From Helicobacter winghamensis ATCC BAA-430 (GTDB lineage Bacteria; Campylobacterota; Campylobacteria; Campylobacterales; Helicobacteraceae), in the NCBI RefSeq assembly GCF_028751035.1, contig NZ_CP063533.1, positions 310,001 through 374,000 on the forward strand: a DNA stretch of 64,000 bases. Reading direction: 5' to 3'. Both the position numbers and the translations under genes were made by a program. The notes beneath the pieces were generated by a model. The model did not search any database and was not told the DNA's origin. It saw only the letters and a program-made list of their open reading frames with translations. This document shows, one piece after another, positions 27,689-33,793 of the stretch. Positions within the stretch are counted from its first letter, which is position 1. Each line of letters begins with the position of its first letter.

Positions 27689-29089
27689 TTATTTTTTAAT
27701 AGGCTTTAATTCAAATTCTTTTTCTAGAATATCTCCATTTGCACTATAATACATATATCCCTTAGCTTGACTTGCATTTTTATTATCAAAGACTATATCC
27801 ATACATTCAAAGGAAGCATTTTTGCTATCTGCATAAACTCTATAAAGCAAGCCATTGCTTCCATTATAAGTGTTGGTTTTTGTAGAGATGGCTTGATTTG
27901 CCTTTGCTTTGGAGCCTACAACATAATCTTTGTAAAGATAGACTTTTGGGTTTTTAGCAACTTCATTATCTGCTAGCACCGCAATAGGGGCTATGCCGAT
28001 TAAATGATTTCCGGCATTTGCACTCCAAGAGCTCGCGTTAAGCCCCTTTCTAAACTTTGAAGTTTTGGGCAACTCTTTATCATTTGCTAGAGATTTAGTC
28101 GGTGTATCATCAATGTATCTAGTATTTAAACAATTTAGCATAATATTATTATCTGCGTATGCTTTTGTTGCAAGAGAGAAAAAACTATTTTTTTGTATTT
28201 TTCCAAATTCATCTGTTAATGCTAGAAGTGTATTTTTGCTTTTAATGCCACCAAAGTCCATTCCTTGTGTTATAGGAAGTTTGGAATCCTTTTTGGAGGT
28301 TTGTGCTAGAGTTTCTTTTAAGGATTTTTGTGAAGTCTTTTGCATAACTTCTTTTTTGGTTTTGGTTAAAAATTTTGTATTTGTAATATTTTGTGAAGTA
28401 TAGAGTGCCACATCTGCTTCATTGTCAAGCTCTATAATTTCAACACGGCGATTTTCTGCTCTACCTTTTTCTGTATTATTATCTGCTTTTGGCTGTGTTG
28501 AACCTGCTCCTTGATAGTAAATATTTTTTGTGCTGACGCCATTTTGGGCAAAGACTTTTCCAACAGCTCTAGCGCGTTTTTCACTTAATTTTTGATTAAA
28601 TGCGCTATTGCCTGTATCATCCGTGTGCCCTACAATAAGAATCTTTTTGTCCTTTACTTGATAGGTTTTAGCAATTTGGGTGTAATAATCTTTTGCGTTT
28701 GGATTAAGAGTTGAGCTTGCGGATTTAAATTGATTGTTATCTTTAATGATGACTTTATCATTTTTTTGTTTTGTTCCATCTTTTTTAATGTTCTCAAACT
28801 CTATTTTTACATTTTTTGCCTCTGAAATTTTGCGTTGCTCTGCACGCCTTTTGTCTATATAATCTCCTATAAAAAAGCCTGCTATTCCACCAGCTATTGC
28901 TCCAATTCCAGCACCGACTAATGCACCACTATTGCCACTAACTTGCTTGCCAATAATAGCTCCAGTTCCAGCTCCAACTAAAACTCCACCAGCAGTTCCA
29001 CTAACTTTACCTATGTTTTGTTGATTAATTGCACAACCGCTTAAAACTATGGCAAGAGCAACTGATACACAACCTTTTTTTAAAGCCAT
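27689..29089 (-). CDS. OmpA-family lipoprotein with a glycine-zipper segment and a C-terminal extension
   Basis: The 466-residue protein has a lipoprotein signal (LSGC lipobox, Cys19), a glycine-zipper hydrophobic region (about 30-75), and an OmpA-like peptidoglycan-binding domain (about 140-225) with VGHTDDTGN, NQKLSEKRARAV and ENRRVEI. About 240 residues of unknown character follow, with a few cysteines. It would anchor the cassette to the outer membrane and peptidoglycan. The start is the ATG at 29089; a 20-bp tandem duplication covers its ribosome binding site and start codon. Confidence 0.78.
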   Translation of the reverse strand: MALKKGCVSVALAIVLSGCAINQQNIGKVSGTAGGVLVGAGTGAIIGKQVSGNSGALVGAGIGAIAGGIAGFFIGDYIDKRRAEQRKISEAKNVKIEFENIKKDGTKQKNDKVIIKDNNQFKSASSTLNPNAKDYYTQIAKTYQVKDKKILIVGHTDDTGNSAFNQKLSEKRARAVGKVFAQNGVSTKNIYYQGAGSTQPKADNNTEKGRAENRRVEIIELDNEADVALYTSQNITNTKFLTKTKKEVMQKTSQKSLKETLAQTSKKDSKLPITQGMDFGGIKSKNTLLALTDEFGKIQKNSFFSLATKAYADNNIMLNCLNTRYIDDTPTKSLANDKELPKTSKFRKGLNASSWSANAGNHLIGIAPIAVLADNEVAKNPKVYLYKDYVVGSKAKANQAISTKTNTYNGSNGLLYRVYADSKNASFECMDIVFDNKNASQAKGYMYYSANGDILEKEFELKPIKK

Positions 29090-29128
29090 TGATTAAGTGC
29101 CTTTTAAATTGATTAAGTTCCTTTTAAA
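29089..29128 (-). repeat. two tandem 20-bp units over the ribosome binding site of the OmpA lipoprotein gene
   Basis: Units 29109-29128 and 29089-29108 differ at one base (C/A) and each contains TTTAAAAGG and CTTAATCAA. The proximal copy supplies the ribosome binding site and the first base of the ATG. The distal copy places a second identical ribosome binding site 20 bases upstream. Confidence 0.8.
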
Positions 29129-29142
29129 AAACAAAAGCCTAT

Positions 29143-29148
29143 ATTCTA
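29143..29148 (-). promoter_or_regulatory. -10 box for the three-gene envelope cassette
   Basis: TAGAAT (GATAGAATAT on the minus strand) lies 54 bases upstream of the OmpA lipoprotein ATG, just after the P-type ATPase stop. Confidence 0.45.
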
Positions 29149-29160
29149 TCTTTTAATTTT

Positions 29161-31809
29161 TTAAAGATTGATAAAATTGTTTTTGTAAATATCTTTGGAA
29201 TTTTTACGCAAGAAAAGGCGTGTGATTTCGCCTAGTAAAATCACACTAAAGCCCACGCAAATAATTTTGCACCAAAGGATAAATTCTAAAGGCTGTGTTT
29301 GAAAAGCACTTCCACCAAACTCCACAATTAGCACTTGCAAGGCAAAGGTTAGCACAAAAGTCCCTAGCATAAGGCGATTGCCTAAGAGATTGCTAAAAAT
29401 GCTGTGATTATTAAGCTCCCTTGCGTTAAAGGCGTTAAAAAGCTGAAAAATCACAAAAAGTGTGAAAAGCGCCGTGCCTTTTTGCTCTTCGCTTGCGCCT
29501 AAAAAGTTCGTAAAATACTGCAATAAGCACATTATGGCAATAAAGATTCCACTGCTTAGAATTAGCACAAGCATATTGCGTGTAATAATGTTGGAATCGC
29601 GTTTTGTGGGCTTTTGGTCCAAGACATTTTTACAGACAGGTTCTAAGCCTAGTGTAAGGGCGGGCGGTCCGTCCATTATGAGATTTACCCAAAGCAGTTG
29701 CAAGGCGCTAAAAGGCGCGGTAAATCCGCATACAACAGCGGCTAGCACGATAAGCACGGAGCTTAGATTCACGGTGAGTTGGAATTGGATAAAGCGTTGG
29801 AAGTTTTGGTAGATTCCCCGTCCCCATTCTATCGCCTTTACAATGGTCGCAAAGCTATCATTTAGCAAGATAATATCACTTGCTTCTTTGGAGACTTCTG
29901 TGCCACAAATCCCCATTGCAATGCCTACATCAGAATGTTTAAGGGCTGGCGCATCATTGATTCCATCGCCTGTTAGGGCTACAACATTACCTTGTGCTTT
30001 TAAAGCATTTACAATTTGCATTTTTACACTTGGTGTGGAGCGGGCAATAATGGTAATATCCGGGAGTATTTTTAAGAGTTCTTTTTGGCTTAATTTTTCT
30101 ATAACTTGAGCCTCAATGGCGATAGAATGTTCGTTTAATAAATGGAGTTGATTGCCAATTGCCTTTGCAGTCTCTAGGTTATCGCCTGTTAGAATTTTAA
30201 GCGCAATGCCAGCTCTCTTGCATTCCATAATCGCTTCATAGGCATCTTCACGCAATGGGTCAGCAATGGCTACAAACCCGCAAAACTCCATTTGTGATTC
30301 CAATTTTTCGCGCTCTATTTTTGTGGTATTAGCATTTAATGGAATCTCTTTTTGCGCAAAGGCAATTACGCGATAGGCTTTAACCTGATAAGATTTGATT
30401 TGCTCTTTTATGGAATCCAAATTTGCAAATGCCTTGCATTGCGTGAGAATCTTTTCTGGTGAGCCTTTAGAATAGCACATTAGCTGATTATCAAAGCGTG
30501 CTAGAGTGGTCATATTTTTTGTTTGTGAAGCAAAGGGGAAAGAGTGTAAAATCTCTGCTTTTTTGCGTAAGGGCTTATAGTCAAATTCTAGCTTTTTAGC
30601 ATACACTAGCAAAGCACATTCTGTGGGATTGCCGATAAATGTGTCGTTACTCCCTAAGTTTGCTGTGGAGTTTAGGGCGCAATTTTCTAAGAAGTGTTGC
30701 GTGGCTTTGGGGTTTTCTTGTTCTAAGTAGCAATGTTCCACCGACATTTTGTTTTGCGTGAGTGTGCCTGTTTTATCACTACAAATGATATTTACACAAC
30801 CGATTGTTTCACACGCAATTAGCTTTTTTACTAGGGCGTTTTGCTTAGACATTTTGATGATATTTAAGGCTAAAGAGATAGCAACAATGGTAGGCAAGCC
30901 CTCTGGAACGGAAGCGACAATTAAAACAATACTAGAAATAAACGCTTGTGCGATGTTAGAGAAAGCAACTTCACCCCTAAAAATAAAGAATCCTATTTGG
31001 ATAAAAAAAGCTAGCATTGCAGCACTTGCGCCAAAGAGAGTGATTTTGCCACTTAGAGTTTTTAGTTTCTCTTGTAAAGGTGTTGTGGATTTTTGCTTAG
31101 AATCAAGGGCGGCTGCAATTTTACCAAATTCTGTGTTATCTCCTGTGGCGATACAAAGAGCCTTTGCATTGCCTTGTGTGATAAAACAGCCCCGATAGAG
31201 CATAACAGAGTTTGGAATCTCATCTAGAGGTGTGTTTAAATTAGCTTCAGATTTCAAGCTTGGCACGCTTTCGCCAGTTAGGCTTGATTCATCGCAAAGC
31301 AAGCTTTGTGCGTGGAGAATCACGCAATCGCTTGGAATCTTATCGCCGCTCTCTAATAAGATAATATCGCCTACAACGACTTCATCTTGCAAGATTTGTG
31401 TGATTTCACCATTGCGCAAAAGACGCACTTTGTTGCCTTGCGTGATTGCATTTAGAGTTTCAAAAGCTTTTTGACTGCGGCGTTCCATTGTAAGTGTAAT
31501 TGCAATGGAGAGAAAGATTGCAATAAAGATTCCAACGCACTCTAAAAAGTTCGCATTGCCGTGAGCTAGAAACTCATAAGTGTTAATGCCAAGCGCTAAG
31601 AGTGCGGCAAAAAGTAGTAAAAGCACCATAGGCTCTTTAAAGGCTTCAATAAGTTCATTTAAAAGTGTGGGTGGTGGAGTTTTGCTAAAAGTATTGTTAC
31701 CAAACTTTGTGCGATTAGATTCTACTTGCGCTTGTGTTAAACCGAAATCGGAATCAGTTTTTAAAGCGGTTTGTAGCGCTATGTCTTGTGGTGTTTTTAT
31801 AGGATTCAA
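29161..31809 (-). CDS. P-type cation-transporting ATPase (Ca2+ or Mn2+)
   Basis: The 882-residue P2-type ATPase has TGES (178-181), phosphorylated Asp345 in DKTGTLT, TGDN, and GDGINDAPALKHSDVGIAMG. Membrane helix M4 has VASVPEGLPT (299-307), with the PEGLP cation site, and M6 has LWVNLIMDGPPALTLGLEP with the conserved Asn and Asp. These place it with Ca2+-ATPases of the SERCA/PMCA/SPCA type, some bacterial members of which export Mn2+. The TTG at 31809 has an AAGGAG ribosome binding site. A yybP-ykoY-like manganese riboswitch lies in its 5' leader, which favours Mn2+ export. Confidence 0.9.
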   Translation of the reverse strand: MNPIKTPQDIALQTALKTDSDFGLTQAQVESNRTKFGNNTFSKTPPPTLLNELIEAFKEPMVLLLLFAALLALGINTYEFLAHGNANFLECVGIFIAIFLSIAITLTMERRSQKAFETLNAITQGNKVRLLRNGEITQILQDEVVVGDIILLESGDKIPSDCVILHAQSLLCDESSLTGESVPSLKSEANLNTPLDEIPNSVMLYRGCFITQGNAKALCIATGDNTEFGKIAAALDSKQKSTTPLQEKLKTLSGKITLFGASAAMLAFFIQIGFFIFRGEVAFSNIAQAFISSIVLIVASVPEGLPTIVAISLALNIIKMSKQNALVKKLIACETIGCVNIICSDKTGTLTQNKMSVEHCYLEQENPKATQHFLENCALNSTANLGSNDTFIGNPTECALLVYAKKLEFDYKPLRKKAEILHSFPFASQTKNMTTLARFDNQLMCYSKGSPEKILTQCKAFANLDSIKEQIKSYQVKAYRVIAFAQKEIPLNANTTKIEREKLESQMEFCGFVAIADPLREDAYEAIMECKRAGIALKILTGDNLETAKAIGNQLHLLNEHSIAIEAQVIEKLSQKELLKILPDITIIARSTPSVKMQIVNALKAQGNVVALTGDGINDAPALKHSDVGIAMGICGTEVSKEASDIILLNDSFATIVKAIEWGRGIYQNFQRFIQFQLTVNLSSVLIVLAAVVCGFTAPFSALQLLWVNLIMDGPPALTLGLEPVCKNVLDQKPTKRDSNIITRNMLVLILSSGIFIAIMCLLQYFTNFLGASEEQKGTALFTLFVIFQLFNAFNARELNNHSIFSNLLGNRLMLGTFVLTFALQVLIVEFGGSAFQTQPLEFILWCKIICVGFSVILLGEITRLFLRKNSKDIYKNNFINL

Positions 31810-31812
31810 TTT

Positions 31813-31838
31813 GGCTCCTTTTGCTAAATATGAGCCAA
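31813..31838 (-). promoter_or_regulatory. hairpin masking the ribosome binding site of the P-type ATPase gene
   Basis: On the minus strand TTTGGCTC pairs perfectly with GAGCCAAA, eight bases each. The second arm contains the GAG of the AAGGAG ribosome binding site. It may add translational control to the upstream riboswitch. Confidence 0.45.
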
Positions 31839-31844
31839 AATTTT

Positions 31845-31887
31845 AAAAAAGGGATCATATATAGCTTCTCTATAAAGTTATATATGA
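31845..31887 (-). terminator. switchable terminator of the yybP-ykoY-like riboswitch
   Basis: On the minus strand TCATATATA (31887-31879) pairs with TATATATGA (31863-31855), a perfect nine-base stem with a 15-base loop, followed by TCCC and six Ts. The first arm overlaps the 3' side of the aptamer closing helix P1 (CTCAT), so the two structures exclude each other. Confidence 0.65.
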
Positions 31888-31970
31888 GTCTCATAATTTA
31901 AGACAAAACCAGAATCTAAAGATTCATTATGTTGGCTTGCCACGCTATGCGCTTACTACTCCCTCATAAG
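31880..31970 (-). ncRNA. yybP-ykoY-type manganese riboswitch aptamer
   Basis: In the ATPase leader the minus strand has the conserved layout. P1 is ATGAG (31967-31963) pairing with CTCAT (31888-31884). The conserved loop GGAGTAG (31962-31956) follows the first P1 arm. A CCAACATAAT segment (31937-31928) matches the GTCAACAT conserved segment, then a GAATCTTTAGATTC hairpin. The 3' conserved GAGA sits immediately before the second P1 arm. The known family member of Lactococcus has GGAGUAG and AGCAAGA next to the P1 arms in the same places, and family members control P-type ATPases that export Mn2+. Ligand and function here are inferred. Confidence 0.7.
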
Positions 31971-32009
31971 TTTTAAAATTGTAGCAAAATTTCATAAAAA
32001 ACAAAATAC

Positions 32010-33293
32010 CTACATATCCTCTTCTTTTAGTGCCGCGCGTGATTCTTCACGCACTCTATCCATTCCAATATAAAATTCTTTCATCATTGATAAAAATAGA
32101 TATTTACCCTGTGTGGTTGGATAATAATCTTGCCCTTGCTTGTAGATATTGCCACTTAGGCGCAAGAAAGAAAGTTCTTTAAACAAATCCCATTCTAAGT
32201 TTGCGTTATAACGCTCTTTGAAGCGTTTGGCGCTTGCCTTACCGCCAAAGAGTTCTACCATTAAGCGGTATTGTAATTGTGATTTTTTGGAGTATTTGCG
32301 CTCCCTTGCCACACCCATTTGTCCATTTTGGATTTTTTGTGCGTATTCTTTTAGAGAAAATGTGTTGGTATAGAGTGTGCCATTTAAGAAGCTAAAAGAG
32401 CCAGATCCAATTCCTACATATTCATCATTATCCACAACATATTCATCAAAAATTTCGCTTCCCTTGTGGGAGAATGCCCAGCTTGAAAGTGGCGTGAAGT
32501 CATTTTGTAAGCTCTCTAGGATTTGTTCATAGAGTTGTGCTTCATTTTGTAAGCTCACTTCACCTATGGAGCGTTTTAGGATACTTTTAACAGAGGGTGA
32601 AGACATTAGCGGATAGGTTGTAAGTTGGTTGGGCTTTAGTTGTTTAATTAATTCTAAGTCTCTTACTAACATTTCTTGTGTTTGGTTTGGAAAATTAAAG
32701 ATTAAATCTACATTTAAAATTGGTAAGATTCCTATGGCTTGTTCTAGTTTTTTGTAGGTTTCTTCCCCGCTACCAAACTTTTCATAGCGCCCAATTTTGC
32801 GTAAGATTCCATCATCAAAGCTTTGCACACCAACAGAGAGTCTATCTACTCTTCCTTTAAAGGATTCTAGCGTTTCTTTTTGCAAGTGGTTAGGATCAGA
32901 CTCACAAGAAACTTCTTTAATGTTAAAAAGAGATTTTGCAAGATCTAGTGTTTTACAAAGCTCATCAGGCATAATGGAAGTTGTGCCACCGCCTACATAC
33001 ACTTCGCTAAAGTCATAGCCCAAATCTTTAACCATTTGCATTTCTTTACGCAAGTTTTCAAAGTAGAGTTTGGCTTTTTCTTCTTGGAATAAAAAACGAT
33101 TAAAAGAACAATAAGTGCAAAGGGTTGCGCAAAATGGAATGTGCATATATAAAAGATAACTTTTATCTTGCACTTTTTTAGGGTTTGGTGCTGGGAGTTT
33201 TGTAAGGGAGCTTGGGCGTAAGTGCAAATAACGCTGCGTTGCATAGCGCATTAGTGTATTTACAAGTGAAATAGAAAAGTTTTGCTGTATCAT
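32010..33293 (-). CDS. radical-SAM coproporphyrinogen III oxidase-like protein (HemW/HemN/ChuW group)
   Basis: The protein of about 427 residues has the HemN-type iron-sulfur motif CATLCTYC (C-x3-C-x2-C, near residues 55-62), YVGGGTTSIMP, and RLSVGVQSFDD followed by VDLIFNFPNQT. The C-terminal half contains a helical domain resembling HemN. Family members include true oxygen-independent coproporphyrinogen oxidase, the heme chaperone HemW and heme-degrading ChuW/HutW; I cannot decide among them. An in-frame TTG at 33305 is an alternative start. TATAAT lies on the minus strand at 33330-33335. Confidence 0.83.
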   Translation of the reverse strand: MIQQNFSISLVNTLMRYATQRYLHLRPSSLTKLPAPNPKKVQDKSYLLYMHIPFCATLCTYCSFNRFLFQEEKAKLYFENLRKEMQMVKDLGYDFSEVYVGGGTTSIMPDELCKTLDLAKSLFNIKEVSCESDPNHLQKETLESFKGRVDRLSVGVQSFDDGILRKIGRYEKFGSGEETYKKLEQAIGILPILNVDLIFNFPNQTQEMLVRDLELIKQLKPNQLTTYPLMSSPSVKSILKRSIGEVSLQNEAQLYEQILESLQNDFTPLSSWAFSHKGSEIFDEYVVDNDEYVGIGSGSFSFLNGTLYTNTFSLKEYAQKIQNGQMGVARERKYSKKSQLQYRLMVELFGGKASAKRFKERYNANLEWDLFKELSFLRLSGNIYKQGQDYYPTTQGKYLFLSMMKEFYIGMDRVREESRAALKEEDM

Positions 33294-33329
33294 AGAAATT
33301 GCCAATAATGTTTAAAAATTAATCGCGGA

Positions 33330-33335
33330 ATTATA
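33330..33335 (-). promoter_or_regulatory. -10 box for the HemW/HemN-like gene
   Basis: TATAAT on the minus strand, 36 bases upstream of the ATG at 33293, in the gap after the YjfB-like gene. Confidence 0.5.
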
Positions 33336-33392
33336 AGAGATAATTTTTAAATTGAGATAAATGAAAAGTTGGAATCTAAAGTGTTAAGAAAG

Positions 33393-33417
33393 CTTAAAGC
33401 ACACTAGGTGCCTTAAG
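33393..33417 (-). terminator. terminator-like hairpin after the YjfB-like gene
   Basis: On the minus strand CTTAAGGCAC pairs with GTGCTTTAAG over ten bases with one G.U wobble and a five-base loop, directly after the TAA at 33418. The wobble pairs only in this strand's RNA, which supports the orientation. The following T-run is weak. Confidence 0.5.
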
Positions 33418-33624
33418 TTACGCCATAATATCTAATAAATTGTTGCTTTGGCTTGGAGCTTGTGTTGGTTGGCTTGGTGCTTGTTGTGTTTGTAAATTAC
33501 CTTGCGCACCTTCCATTCCACTTAGAATTGAACTCATAATTGCTTCTTCGCTATCCATAGCTTTTTTAAGAACGCTTAGGTTTCCACTTAACGCTACTGC
33601 ACTGCTGTCAATACCTGAAATCAT
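33418..33624 (-). CDS. YjfB-like putative motility protein
   Basis: The 68-residue protein MISGIDSSAVALSGNLSVLKKAMDSEEAIMSSILSGMEG followed by a Gln/Pro/Ser-rich tail matches the small YjfB-like family labelled putative motility protein. Members are short cytoplasmic helical proteins without known biochemistry. The start has an AAAGGAG ribosome binding site. A sigma-28-like promoter lies 57 bases upstream, supporting a late-flagellar assignment. Confidence 0.72.
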   Translation of the reverse strand: MISGIDSSAVALSGNLSVLKKAMDSEEAIMSSILSGMEGAQGNLQTQQAPSQPTQAPSQSNNLLDIMA

Positions 33625-33680
33625 AATAGACTCCTTTCTTATGATTTATCATTCTTTACTAAAAAGAACTGACGCATTAT

Positions 33681-33710
33681 ATATCGGCTGTTTTTACAAA
33701 ATCCTAAAAA
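33681..33710 (-). promoter_or_regulatory. sigma-28 (FliA)-type promoter for the YjfB-like gene
   Basis: On the minus strand GCCGATAT (33688-33681) is a near-perfect FliA -10 element, and 15 bases upstream is TTTTTAG as a partial -35 (consensus TAAG/TAAA). Spacing and -10 match Helicobacter flaA promoters. Confidence 0.65.
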
Positions 33711-33749
33711 ATAAAAAATTTATTTATATTTAGTTTCTAAATAATTTGT

Positions 33750-33755
33750 TAGAAT
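33750..33755 (+). promoter_or_regulatory. -10 box for the AsmA-like gene
   Basis: TAGAAT preceded by TTGT lies 38 bases upstream of the ATG at 33794. Confidence 0.4.
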
Positions 33756-33793
33756 TGCACTCTTTTAAGTCTAGTTAAGTAAAGGGTAGGTTT

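Noticed and set aside
30749-31198. 149-codon open frame on the plus strand within the P-type ATPase gene
   Set aside because: The P-type ATPase motifs cover the opposite strand; this frame is a by-product.
33361-33380. TTGGAATC copies as candidate sigma-54 promoters
   Set aside because: Most copies lack the GC 10 bases after GG; only the flgE and flgI sites meet the spacing rule.
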